From Beijerinckiaceae bacterium (GTDB lineage: Bacteria; Pseudomonadota; Alphaproteobacteria; Rhizobiales; Beijerinckiaceae): a stretch of 19,105 nt of DNA. Below the pieces are notes generated by a model, which worked only from the letters and a program-made list of their open reading frames with translations, had not been told where the DNA came from and did no database searches. The position numbers were made by a program, and so were the translations under genes. The DNA is taken from the NCBI GenBank assembly GCA_947455285.1, contig CANGOK010000027.1:1-19105 (forward strand), written 5' to 3'. Below are positions 1 to 7,671 of this stretch, piece after piece (positions within the stretch are counted from its first letter, which is position 1; each line of letters opens with the position of its first letter).

Positions 1-224
1 AGGGCGAGCGCGGTCACGGCGCTGAAGGCGAGCGCAAGGGCGATCATGCGTAGCAAGTTCGCCGGGGGCATGCGCTGCATGAGCGGATCGCCGAGGACCC
101 AGGTGGTGAGCTCCATTTCATTCTCGACCGGCCAGCTCGATCCGCGTGACCACATGATGAGCAGCACCGCGCCCGCCATGAGCAAGGCGAAAATGAAGAG
201 GGATAGGCCGAGGGCGAGCGTCAT
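1..224 (-). CDS. Unrecognised small membrane protein, 3' end outside window
   Basis: An open frame starts with ATG at 224 and has no stop before the left edge, giving about 74 visible codons. The start overlaps the ureF stop as ATGA, which argues for translational coupling with ureF. Residues 2-24 form a strongly hydrophobic helix rich in Leu, Ala and Phe. A polar stretch with two Trp and an acidic run follows (about 25-57), and a second hydrophobic segment begins near residue 58, so at least two membrane spans are likely. I do not recognise the family. It does not show the His-Pro start or His/Asp motifs expected of a HupE/UreJ nickel permease. Its place after ureF, where ureG is often found, suggests a link to urease or nickel handling, but that is inference from position only. 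Confidence 0.7.
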   Translation of the reverse strand, partial: MTLALGLSLFIFALLMAGAVLLIMWSRGSSWPVENEMELTTWVLGDPLMQRMPPANLLRMIALALAFSAVTALA

Positions 225-916
225 GAGCGGAACAGCCTTGAATATTGGGTTTCGTGGCGCATGGCTGCGATGTCGGATCGCATGGCGACTGAACCAAGGT
301 CATCTATCGTGGCGCTCGTCGCCTGTTGCGCAAGGGCGCGGAGCGCTGGCGCGAGGCGCGCGATGATCCTTTGCCCGTCGGTCTGGCCTACCGGGCCAAG
401 CCGCACGGCCGCGGACACGAGATTGCCTGCGAAGGCGACGAGATAGGCTTCAAGAAGCGCGGGAAGTCCCACGCCATGGCCAGCGGCCGCTGCGGACACG
501 GCTATGGGGTAGGCCACGGTCTCGGCGCTCTTCGCCAATCGCTCGACTTCCTCGCAGGGCCATGAAGCCTGAATGGCGGTGATGAAGGCGCCGCCTTGAG
601 CGGATGTCTCAAGATGACGCTCGGCGGATGGCGCGAGCGCCAGCGCGAGATCATTGATCTCGGCGAGCGCCGCATCATCGCGCGCACGTGCTGCGCGCCA
701 GGCGCAGGCCACGAGCACAGCGTCTGTCCGCAGCGAACCGAAACGAACGAGATCATCGAGCCAGGCTTGCAGCGTGGCTGCGTCGGTGATGTCGCCCTCC
801 TCCACCGCCGATTCCAGCCCATGGCTATAAGCGAAAGCGCCGACGGGGAAGGCGGGCGACAGCCAGATCAGCAGCGGCAGGCCAGAGCCAACCCCCGCGC
901 CCGCGCTGTCAATCAT
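221..916 (-). CDS. ureF: Urease accessory protein UreF
   Basis: UreF (231 aa) is a cytosolic helical chaperone that works with UreD and UreG to load nickel into apo-urease; in studied systems it acts as a gatekeeper for UreG GTPase activity. The hallmark N-terminal block LSPAFPVGAFAYSHGLE is at residues 19-35. The family C-terminus, with MRHETQ followed by SRLFRS, is intact, so the protein is full length. The ATG at 916 is chosen because it overlaps the ureE stop by 8 bp and gives the usual family length. A longer open frame upstream only reads the His-rich ureE tail in another frame. The stop overlaps the next gene start as ATGA. Identification is firm. Confidence 0.96.
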   Translation of the reverse strand: MIDSAGAGVGSGLPLLIWLSPAFPVGAFAYSHGLESAVEEGDITDAATLQAWLDDLVRFGSLRTDAVLVACAWRAARARDDAALAEINDLALALAPSAERHLETSAQGGAFITAIQASWPCEEVERLAKSAETVAYPIAVSAAAAGHGVGLPALLEAYLVAFAGNLVSAAVRLGPVGQTDGQRIIARLAPALRALAQQATSATIDDLGSVAMRSDIAAMRHETQYSRLFRS

Positions 917-1553
917 GAGAATGTCCGTGGCCGCCATGGCCATGGTGGGCGTGGTCATGATGCCCATGGCCCTCGTGGGAATGGTCATGGCCGCAGGAGT
1001 CGTGGTCCGCGTGATCGTGACCCTTGTGTTCGTGGTCGTGGTGGTTATGCCCGTGATGATCGTGTCCGCAGCCCGGGCCGTGGACATGGGCGGCCTTCGG
1101 CGCCGGCGTGGGCTCGGGATCCTCGGACGCATAGGCGCCGCCTTCGGGCTCGAAGGGTCCTTCGATGAGGGCGATCTTGCCGCCAAGCTTGCGCGCCATC
1201 TCCTCGATCACGGGATCGCGGCGGATGCGGATGCGGTTGGCGAGGATCTGCACGGGCAGGTGACGATTGCCCAGATGCCAGGCCATGCGTGCGAGGTCGC
1301 GCGGTTCGCCAATCCGGATTTCCGCCAGCGGTTCGGGCGCGGCCACCACTTCAACCAGACGTCCGTCTTCGAGCACCAGCGCATCGCCATGGCGCAGAAC
1401 GATGGCTTCGGGCAGATCGAGCAGGAATTCGAGCCCGTGAATGCCCGTCATCGTGGTGCGGCGGCGGTGGCGCTCTTCAAAATCGAGAACGACAGTGTCG
1501 GCGGGCTTCGCCTGCCAGGCGCCTCGGGCGCTGATGAAATTGGCGCGGATCAT
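909..1553 (-). CDS. ureE: Urease accessory nickel metallochaperone UreE with long His-rich tail
   Basis: UreE (214 aa) binds nickel in the cytosol and delivers it to the UreDFG-urease complex. The N-terminal UreE domain is followed by the metal-binding domain with the conserved block WHLGNRHLP (residues 92-100), whose histidines match the family's nickel site. From about residue 156 to the end the protein is a 59-residue tail in which I count 26 His, mixed with Asp and Gly and two Cys. Such tails bind extra nickel in some homologues. The ATG at 1553 has a GAGAG element about 8 bp upstream. A TTG five codons earlier is possible but overlaps the preceding stop. The stop overlaps the ureF start by 8 bp. 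Confidence 0.96.
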   Translation of the reverse strand: MIRANFISARGAWQAKPADTVVLDFEERHRRRTTMTGIHGLEFLLDLPEAIVLRHGDALVLEDGRLVEVVAAPEPLAEIRIGEPRDLARMAWHLGNRHLPVQILANRIRIRRDPVIEEMARKLGGKIALIEGPFEPEGGAYASEDPEPTPAPKAAHVHGPGCGHDHHGHNHHDHEHKGHDHADHDSCGHDHSHEGHGHHDHAHHGHGGHGHSHD

Positions 1554-1564
1554 GGGAGTCTCTC

Positions 1565-1867
1565 TCAAGCGAGCATGTCGATCTTGGCGGGGGTGATGGC
1601 TTCTATCCGGGGCATTTCGGCCACGCTTTGCGCCATGGCGCGCAGGAAGTCCTGCGTATGGGCGCTTTGCAGATGGGCGCGGTTGTCCTCATGGGCCTTC
1701 CAGCGTTCCAGAATGACGAAACTGTTCGTCTCCGTGGCGCTTTCATAGACGTCATAAGCGATATTGCCGGCTTCCTTGCGCGAGGCCTCAACGCAGATCG
1801 CCGCCGCACCCAGAAACGCATCGCGCATTTCTGGCCGGATTTTCGCGCGGGCGATGACGACGATCAT
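1565..1867 (-). CDS. Antibiotic biosynthesis monooxygenase (ABM) domain protein, YgiN-like
   Basis: This 100-aa protein looks like a single ABM-type dimeric alpha/beta-barrel domain. The visible pattern is a beta strand at residues 1-9, a helix, then RKEAGNIAYDVYES near 30-43, a second strand with VILERW near 51-56, and an AHLQSAH segment near 64-70. Members of this family include quinol monooxygenases, haem-degrading enzymes and many proteins of unknown role, so no substrate can be assigned. ATG 1867 has CCGGAGG just upstream and lies 25 bp after the ureC stop. ureE follows after 11 bp. It therefore sits inside the urease operon between ureC and ureE, where it is not one of the core urease genes. 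Its link to urease is unknown. Confidence 0.88.
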   Translation of the reverse strand: MIVVIARAKIRPEMRDAFLGAAAICVEASRKEAGNIAYDVYESATETNSFVILERWKAHEDNRAHLQSAHTQDFLRAMAQSVAEMPRIEAITPAKIDMLA

Positions 1868-1892
1868 GAAGCCTCCGGATCGAGGCCCCCTT

Positions 1893-3605
1893 CTAGAACA
1901 GGAAATACCTCTGCGCCATGGGTAGCACATCGACGGGTTCGCAGACCAGAAGCGCGCCATCGGCGGTGACCGCATAGGTCTCGGGGTCGACATGGATCAC
2001 GGGGGTCGCGCCATTGTGGATCATGCTCTTCTTCGAGATATGCCCGCGCGTGTTCTGCACGGCCACCATGGGCTTGGTGACGCGTAGCGCGCTCGCAAGG
2101 CCCCGGTCGAGCGACAATTGGCTCACGAAGGTGAGCGAATTTGTCGCCACGGAGGAGCCATAGGAGCCGAACATCGGCCGATAATGGACCGGCTGGGGCG
2201 TGGGGATGGAGGCGTTGGGGTCGCCCATGGCCGCCGCCGCGATCACGCCGCCCTTGATGATGAGATCGGGCTTTACGCCAAAGAAGGCGGGCGTCCAGAG
2301 GACGAGATCGGCGAGCTTGCCGGGCTCGATGGAGCCGATGTGCCGCGACACGCCATGGGCCACGGCGGGGTTGATCGTATATTTCGCGACATAACGTTTG
2401 GCGCGCGCATTGTCGTTGTCGCCCGTCTCTTCGGGCAGGCGTCCGCGCTGGCGCTTCATCTTGTCGGCGGTCTGCCATGTGCGGATGATGACTTCGCCCA
2501 CGCGGCCCATGGCCTGCGAGTCCGAACTCATCATCGAGAGCGCGCCAAGATCGTGCAGAATGTCTTCGGCGGCGATGGTCTCTTTGCGGATGCGGCTTTC
2601 GGCGAAGGCGAGGTCTTCGGGGATCGACGGGTCGAGGTGATGGCAGACCATCAACATGTCGAGATGTTCGTCGAGCGTGTTGCGCGTGAAGGGCCGCGTG
2701 GGATTGGTGGAGGAGGGCAGCACATTCTCCAACCCCGCCACGCTGATGATGTCAGGCGCGTGGCCGCCGCCCGCGCCCTCGGTATGGAAGGCGTGGATGG
2801 TGCGGCCCTTGAAAGCCTTGATCGTGTCTTCGACGAAGCCGGATTCGTTCAGCGTGTCGGTGTGGATCATGACCTGAATGTCATGATCGTCGGCGACCGA
2901 CAGGCAGCAATCGATGGCGGCAGGCGTCGTGCCCCAGTCCTCATGCAGCTTGAGCGCGCAGGCGCCGCCCTCGATCTGCTCCACAAGGCCGCGCGGCGTG
3001 GCGGCGTTGCCCTTGCCGGCGAAGCCAAGGTTCATCGGGAAAGAATCCGCCGCCTCGATCATGCGCGCGAGATGCCAAGGCCCGGGCGTGCAGGTGGTGG
3101 CGAAAGTGCCCGTCGCAGGCCCCGTGCCGCCGCCCAGCATGGAGGTCACGCCCGACATCAGGGCTTCCTCGATCTGCTGCGGGCAGATGAAATGGATATG
3201 CGTGTCGAAGCCGCCTGCGGTGAGGATCTTGCCTTCGCCAGCGATGATCTCGGTGCCGGGGCCGATGAGAATGTCGACGCCGGGCTGAATTTCGGGATTG
3301 CCCGCCTTGCCGATCTTCGCGATGCGCCCGTCGCGCAGGCCGACGTCAGCCTTCACGATGCCCCAGTGGTCGAGCACGACGACATTGGTGATGACGGTGT
3401 CCATGGCGCCATCGGCGCGCGTCGCCTGCGATTGGCCCATGCCATCTCGGATGACCTTGCCTCCGCCGAATTTCACCTCTTCGCCGTAGATAGTGAAATC
3501 CTTCTCGATCTCGATATAGAGCGAGGTGTCGGCGAGGCGCACCTTGTCGCCCTTGGTCGGGCCGAACATATCCGCATAGGCGGAGCGGGAAAGTTTCGTG
3601 GTCAT
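1893..3605 (-). CDS. ureC: Urease subunit alpha (catalytic)
   Basis: UreC (570 aa) is the catalytic urease subunit, hydrolysing urea to ammonia and carbamate at a dinickel centre in the cytosol. All expected active-site residues are visible, each two positions higher than in the Klebsiella enzyme: His136 and His138 in THIHF, Lys219 (the carbamylated lysine) in LKLHEDWG, His221, His248 in MIHTD, His274 in HAFHTEGAGGGHAP, the flap-side His322 in CHHLDP, and Asp362 in SSDSQAMGR. Length is normal for the family. ATG 3605 is chosen because GGGAG lies just upstream and the N-terminus starts in the usual way. An in-frame upstream extension only reads into ureAB. The gap to ureAB is 13 bp. Confidence 0.98.
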   Translation of the reverse strand: MTTKLSRSAYADMFGPTKGDKVRLADTSLYIEIEKDFTIYGEEVKFGGGKVIRDGMGQSQATRADGAMDTVITNVVVLDHWGIVKADVGLRDGRIAKIGKAGNPEIQPGVDILIGPGTEIIAGEGKILTAGGFDTHIHFICPQQIEEALMSGVTSMLGGGTGPATGTFATTCTPGPWHLARMIEAADSFPMNLGFAGKGNAATPRGLVEQIEGGACALKLHEDWGTTPAAIDCCLSVADDHDIQVMIHTDTLNESGFVEDTIKAFKGRTIHAFHTEGAGGGHAPDIISVAGLENVLPSSTNPTRPFTRNTLDEHLDMLMVCHHLDPSIPEDLAFAESRIRKETIAAEDILHDLGALSMMSSDSQAMGRVGEVIIRTWQTADKMKRQRGRLPEETGDNDNARAKRYVAKYTINPAVAHGVSRHIGSIEPGKLADLVLWTPAFFGVKPDLIIKGGVIAAAAMGDPNASIPTPQPVHYRPMFGSYGSSVATNSLTFVSQLSLDRGLASALRVTKPMVAVQNTRGHISKKSMIHNGATPVIHVDPETYAVTADGALLVCEPVDVLPMAQRYFLF

Positions 3606-3618
3606 ATCTTTCTCCCGC

Positions 3619-4239
3619 TCAGAGCTTGCCCATGACTTCCTGACGGAAGCCGAAGACTTCACGCCGTCCGCCAAGCGCCACAAGCCGCACCTCGCGGGTC
3701 TGGCCGGGCTCGAAACGCACGGCTGTTCCTGCGGCGATGTCGAGGCGCATGCCGCGCGCGGCCGCGCGGTCGAAGGACAGGGCCGGATTGGTTTCGAAGA
3801 AATGGTAATGCGAGCCGACCTGAATCGGCCTGTCGCCGGTGTTGGCGACTGTGAGCGTCACAGTTGGGCGACCCTCGTTCATGGTGATCTCGCCCTCAGG
3901 CGTGATCACTTCGCCGGGCGTATCGTGGGAAGCTGCGCCGCGAATGGGATGGTGCACGGTGACGAGCTTGGTGCCATCGGGGAAGGTCGCCTCGATCTGG
4001 ATGTCGTGGATCATGTCGGCGACGCCATCCATCACCTGATCGGCGCTCACCACATGGGCGCCGGCTTCCATCAATTCGGCCACGCTGCGTCCATCGCGCG
4101 CGCCTTCCACCACGAAATCGGTGATGAGGGCCACGGCTTCGGGATGGTTGAGCTTGACGCCGCGCTCTAGCCTGCGACGCGCCACCATGGCCGCCATGGC
4201 GATCAGCAGCTTGTCCTTTTCACGAGGGGTCAAATTCAT
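3619..4239 (-). CDS. ureAB: Fused urease gamma/beta subunit UreAB
   Basis: This 206-aa protein carries both small urease subunits in one chain. Residues 1-100 are the gamma subunit, starting MNLTPREKDKLLIAMAAMVA and including the HPEAVALI block near 32-39 and the VTVHHPIR end near 93-100. Residues 108-206 are the beta subunit, starting near PGEVITPEGEI, with the conserved VGSHYHFFE near 141-149 and a C-terminal GGRREVFGF segment. The two are joined without a long linker. Many bacteria encode them separately, while fused forms are known, for example in Helicobacter. ATG 4239 starts exactly at the gamma homology. A longer in-frame open stretch upstream overlaps ureD and is not needed. It forms the holoenzyme with UreC. 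Confidence 0.96.
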   Translation of the reverse strand: MNLTPREKDKLLIAMAAMVARRRLERGVKLNHPEAVALITDFVVEGARDGRSVAELMEAGAHVVSADQVMDGVADMIHDIQIEATFPDGTKLVTVHHPIRGAASHDTPGEVITPEGEITMNEGRPTVTLTVANTGDRPIQVGSHYHFFETNPALSFDRAAARGMRLDIAAGTAVRFEPGQTREVRLVALGGRREVFGFRQEVMGKL

Positions 4240-4252
4240 CGATGCACCCGGA

Positions 4253-5080
4253 TCATTGCCAGACGCGTGGCGCATCGCGCCCGCGGAAAGATTGAAGCAA
4301 GGAAGTAATAGCAGCCCGCACCTTCTCGGGCGAGGGCGACAGAAGGCGAACCAGCGCCATTCCATTCCATGCGCTTGCGCCCCATTCGCACGGCGCATTG
4401 GCGAGGCTGGCGCGGATCTCGCCGAGCCGCGCTTGAGCATCGGGCGCCACATGCAGAAAGACCGCGCTGGCTCTCGCGCCGGCGCCCACCGCAGGGCGAT
4501 CAAGCACGCCAGTCATGTCGGCATCGATGCGCATGTCCTCGGCGAAGATGAGACGCCTGTTGCGGCGAATGCGCCAGCGGTCGCGGAATGAGCCGGCAAG
4601 TTCCGTTTCACCCATGGCCATCCGGCCGAAGACGACGCTTTCGAGCAGGGTGAGGCTGCTCGTTTCTTCCAGATCCATGTCGAGGCGCCGTTGCAGGCGC
4701 GCGCCATCAAAAAGAATGGTCTCCTGCGGCAGCCACTCGACTGCTGCGCCCGCGCCGATGCGAAGAGCCACATCGATTTGCGCGGGGTCGGATTGCGCCC
4801 GGTAGATTTTCTCGGCCGATTGCGTGGTCAGCGTGAGATGCGCATCTGGTCCGATGTCAAAATCGTAAGAAGCCTTATCTCCGCCTGCGACCCCGCCGCC
4901 CGTATTGATGAGCACGCCCTCGCAGCCCTGCGAAACGCGCGGGCAACGCAGGCGCAGGCCGCCTGTTTCGAACACATTCATCGCAGAGGTTCGCCCGCCA
5001 ACGCACTGGAAGTCCGCACGCAATTCTCCGACCGCGCGGACATAGGAGGGAACGTGGGCGGTAACATGGTTCAAGGTCAC
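4253..5080 (-). CDS. ureD: Urease accessory protein UreD
   Basis: UreD (275 aa, also called UreH) is the scaffold that binds apo-urease and recruits UreF and UreG for nickel insertion. Family blocks are visible: VLINTGGGVAGGD at residues 56-68 and TTQSAEKIYR at 85-94. The C-terminal half contains the usual RDRW and WNGMALVRLL segments. The chosen start is GTG 5080, which overlaps the urtE stop in GTGA and leaves the expected family N-terminal region (RAVGELRADF) inside the protein. The only nearby ATG alternative, at about residue 34, would cut conserved sequence. The stop is 13 bp before ureAB. This is the junction where the transport half of the operon meets the urease half. Confidence 0.94.
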   Translation of the reverse strand: MTLNHVTAHVPSYVRAVGELRADFQCVGGRTSAMNVFETGGLRLRCPRVSQGCEGVLINTGGGVAGGDKASYDFDIGPDAHLTLTTQSAEKIYRAQSDPAQIDVALRIGAGAAVEWLPQETILFDGARLQRRLDMDLEETSSLTLLESVVFGRMAMGETELAGSFRDRWRIRRNRRLIFAEDMRIDADMTGVLDRPAVGAGARASAVFLHVAPDAQARLGEIRASLANAPCEWGASAWNGMALVRLLSPSPEKVRAAITSLLQSFRGRDAPRVWQ

Positions 5081-5772
5081 ACCGACATGTAGCTGCGCAT
5101 TTCGGATTCCACCACTGAGTTCTTGTCGCCCGCGAGCACGACCGCGCCACGATCCATCACGACGAAATCATCGCCAAGATCCCTCGCGAAATCGAAATAT
5201 TGCTCCACAAGCACGATCGCCATATCGCCCTTGGCGCGCAGATAATCAATAGCCCTGCCTATGTCCTTGATGATGGAGGGCTGGATGCCTTCGGTCGGCT
5301 CATCGAGGACCAGAAGTTTGGGCCTTGTGACAAGCGCGCGGCCGATGGCGAGCTGCTGTTGCTGGCCGCCAGAAAGATCGCCGCCGCGCCGCCACAGCAT
5401 GTCTTTGAGCACGGGGAAGAGTTCGAAGATCTCATCGGGCACGAACCGTTGCGAACGCGGCACCGGGGCGTAGCCTGTCTCAAGATTTTCGCGCACCGAA
5501 AGCAGGGGGAAGATTTCGCGGCCCTGCGGCACATAGGCGACGCCGCGGCGCGCGCGCTGGTGGGGGGCGAGTTTGGAGACGTCTTCGCCGCCCCACATGA
5601 TGCGGCCCGATGCGATGCCCTGATGGCCGATGATGGCGCGCATGAGCGAAGTCTTGCCGACGCCGTTGCGGCCGAGCACGCAGGTCACGCGTCCGGGCTT
5701 GGCCTCAAAGCTGACGGAGCGCAGGGCCTGCGCGGCGCCATAGAAAAGATCGATGGATTCAACCGCCAGCAT
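5077..5772 (-). CDS. urtE: Urea ABC transporter ATP-binding protein UrtE
   Basis: UrtE (231 aa) is one of two cytosolic ATPases of the Urt urea importer and belongs to the LivF branch of the branched-chain amino acid family. Visible motifs are Walker A GRNGVGKT (residues 34-41), the Q-loop in YVPQGREIFP with Gln83, the signature LSGGQ (133-137), Walker B LLVLDEP (153-159) and LVEQ in the H-loop position (188-191), as is usual for LivF-like proteins. ATG 5772 is chosen because it follows the urtD stop by one base and gives the normal length. A start eight codons earlier would lie inside urtD. The urtE and urtD neighbours, and the following ureD, identify urea rather than amino acids as the substrate. 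Confidence 0.95.
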   Translation of the reverse strand: MLAVESIDLFYGAAQALRSVSFEAKPGRVTCVLGRNGVGKTSLMRAIIGHQGIASGRIMWGGEDVSKLAPHQRARRGVAYVPQGREIFPLLSVRENLETGYAPVPRSQRFVPDEIFELFPVLKDMLWRRGGDLSGGQQQQLAIGRALVTRPKLLVLDEPTEGIQPSIIKDIGRAIDYLRAKGDMAIVLVEQYFDFARDLGDDFVVMDRGAVVLAGDKNSVVESEMRSYMSV

Positions 5773-5773
5773 G

Positions 5774-6541
5774 TCAACGCCCCAGATAGACTTCAATGAC
5801 GCGCGGATCAGCGCTCACCACATCAAGCGGCCCTTCGGCAAGGACCGCTCCCTCATGCAGAACCGTGACCTTCACGCCGAGATCGCGTACGAAGGTCATG
5901 TCGTGCTCGACCACCACGACCGAATGGTCCTTCGCGATTTCGCGCAGAAGTTCGGCGGTCTGCGCCGTCTCGGCGTCGGTCATGCCGGCGACAGGCTCAT
6001 CGACGAGCAGGAGCTTTGGGTCCTGCGCGAGCAACATGCCGATTTCGAGCCACTGCTTCTGCCCGTGGGAGAGGTCAGCCGCCATGCGCGCGCGGTGATC
6101 CGTCAGACGCGTCGTCGCAAGAATGCGGTCGATGCGTTCGGATTGATCGGCTGCCGCCTTGCCGAAAAGGGTCGAAAAAGCGCCGCGCGGGGCCTTCAGC
6201 GCGAGGAGGATATTGTCTTCGACGGTATGGCTTTCGAAGACGGTGGGCTTCTGGAACTTGCGGCCGACGCCAAGCTCCGCGATGGAAGGCTCGTCGAGCT
6301 TCGTCAGCTCGTGCAAACCGCCGAAATAGACTTCGCCTTCATCAGGGCGCGTCTTGCCGGTGATGACGTCCATCATCGTAGTCTTGCCGGCGCCGTTGGG
6401 GCCGATGATGGCGCGCATTTCGCCGGGCTCCAACGTCAGCGAGAGGCCGCGCAGGGCCTTGTAGCCGTCGAAGCTGACGCAGACGCCGTCGAGATAAAGC
6501 ACGGATGAGGTGAGGGCGGGGTTGTCCTTGGCGAGGCTCAT
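5774..6541 (-). CDS. urtD: Urea ABC transporter ATP-binding protein UrtD
   Basis: UrtD (255 aa) is the second ATPase of the urea importer, of the LivG branch. Motifs in order are Walker A GPNGAGKT (residues 47-54), Q-loop Gln97 in GRKFQKPTVFE, a family-typical signature LSHGQ (157-161) in place of LSGGQ, Walker B LLLVDEP (177-183), and the H-loop VVEHDM with His213. The segment GRKFQKPTVFESHTVEDNI is characteristic of UrtD compared with generic LivG proteins. ATG 6541 has GGAG about 8 bp upstream and lies 4 bp after urtC. The next gene, urtE, starts one base after the stop. The protein should pair with UrtE beneath the UrtB/UrtC membrane channel. Confidence 0.96.
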   Translation of the reverse strand: MSLAKDNPALTSSVLYLDGVCVSFDGYKALRGLSLTLEPGEMRAIIGPNGAGKTTMMDVITGKTRPDEGEVYFGGLHELTKLDEPSIAELGVGRKFQKPTVFESHTVEDNILLALKAPRGAFSTLFGKAAADQSERIDRILATTRLTDHRARMAADLSHGQKQWLEIGMLLAQDPKLLLVDEPVAGMTDAETAQTAELLREIAKDHSVVVVEHDMTFVRDLGVKVTVLHEGAVLAEGPLDVVSADPRVIEVYLGR

Positions 6542-6545
6542 GGGA

Positions 6546-7670
6546 TCACTCCGCGGGGGTTGCGTGCGGGCTGGCCTGCGGCGGATTGCGACGCGGCCAG
6601 ATGGTGATTTCGTTCAGCGTGCCGACGATGCCCTTGGGCAGGAAGAGCGTCACGAGAATGAAGAGCAGGCCGAGCGCAAAGAGCCAGAGTTCGGGCAGCG
6701 CGCCGGTGAACCAGGTCTTGGCGAAATTGACCAGCACCGCGCCCAGCGCTGCGCCCACCAAAGTGCCGCGTCCGCCCACCGCCACCCAGATGACGGCTTC
6801 GATGGAGTTGGCGGGGGAGAATTCGCTGGGGTTGATGATGCCGACCTGAGGCACATAAAGCGCGCCAGCGACGCCCGCCATCATGGCTGACAGCGTGAAG
6901 ACGACGAGCTTGTAGGTCTCGACCCGGTAGCCGATGAAGCGCGTGCGCGATTCGGCGTCGCGAATGGCGATGAGCACCTTGCCGAATTTCGAGACCGTCA
7001 CCGCGCGGGCGATGAGATAGCCGACGCCAAGCGCAATGGCGGAAATCGAGAAGAGCGCCGCGCGCATGCCATCGGACTGTATGTTGAAGCCGAGCAGATC
7101 CTTGAAATCGGTCAGGCCATTGTTGCCGCCAAAGCCCATGTCATTGCGGAAGAAGGCCAGCAGCAGGGCGTAGGTCATGGCCTGCGTGATGATGGAGAGG
7201 TAGACGCCTGTCACGCGCGAGCGGAAGGCGAACCAGCCAAAGCAGAAGGCGAGAACGCCGGGGACTAGCAACACCATCAGCATGGCGTAGGAGAATGAGT
7301 TGAAGCCCCACCAGGTGATCGGCAGCTCCTTCCAGTTCAGGAACACCATGAAGTCCGGCAGGATGGGATTGGCGTAGACGCCGCGCGGGCCGATCTGACG
7401 CATCAGATACATGCCCATGGCGTAACCGCCGAGCGAGAAGAACGCGCCATGGCCAAGCGAGAGGATGCCGCAATAGCCCCACACGAGGTCAAGCGACAGG
7501 GCGAGCAGCGCGAAGCATAGATACTTGCCAAAGAGCGCCACGAGATAGGCTGGCATGTGAAGGGCTGAGCCAGCAGGCGTCGCCAGAGAAAGCAATGGAA
7601 CCAGCGTGGCGGCGCCGGCGAGGACGGCTAGGAAGACGCGGCCTCTTTTGTCGAGAAATGACGTTTGCAT
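6546..7670 (-). CDS. urtC: Urea ABC transporter permease UrtC
   Basis: UrtC (374 aa) is a multi-span inner-membrane permease of the LivM type. Hydrophobic helices cover most of the chain. Family blocks include LDLVWGYCGILSLGHGAFFSLGGYAMG near residues 58-84, GFGGNNGLTDF in the middle, and the cytoplasmic coupling region with IRDAESRTRFIGY. The C-terminal AVGGRGTLVGAALGA segment is typical of these permeases. The WPRRNPPQASPHATPAE end is a short hydrophilic tail. ATG 7670 follows the urtB stop by one base and has GGAGG six bases upstream. The open frame continues much further upstream, but only as an out-of-frame reading of urtB. With UrtB it forms the urea channel. Confidence 0.95.
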   Translation of the reverse strand: MQTSFLDKRGRVFLAVLAGAATLVPLLSLATPAGSALHMPAYLVALFGKYLCFALLALSLDLVWGYCGILSLGHGAFFSLGGYAMGMYLMRQIGPRGVYANPILPDFMVFLNWKELPITWWGFNSFSYAMLMVLLVPGVLAFCFGWFAFRSRVTGVYLSIITQAMTYALLLAFFRNDMGFGGNNGLTDFKDLLGFNIQSDGMRAALFSISAIALGVGYLIARAVTVSKFGKVLIAIRDAESRTRFIGYRVETYKLVVFTLSAMMAGVAGALYVPQVGIINPSEFSPANSIEAVIWVAVGGRGTLVGAALGAVLVNFAKTWFTGALPELWLFALGLLFILVTLFLPKGIVGTLNEITIWPRRNPPQASPHATPAE

Positions 7671-7671
7671 C

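Noticed and set aside
917..1186. A 90-residue N-terminal extension of UreF rich in Thr, Arg and Ile
   Set aside because: It reads the ureE His-rich tail in another frame. UreF homology begins right after the ATG at 916, with the normal 231-aa length.
915..1748. A plus-strand frame with a very hydrophobic Met/Val-rich start, resembling a membrane protein
   Set aside because: The Met/Val run is the reverse complement of the CAT and GAC codons of the UreE His/Asp tail. It is an artefact of that low-complexity region.
2118..3635. A 505-codon open frame on the plus strand opposite ureC
   Set aside because: It mirrors the complete, fully conserved ureC gene. Long antisense frames are expected in GC-rich coding DNA, and its translation has no recognisable domain.
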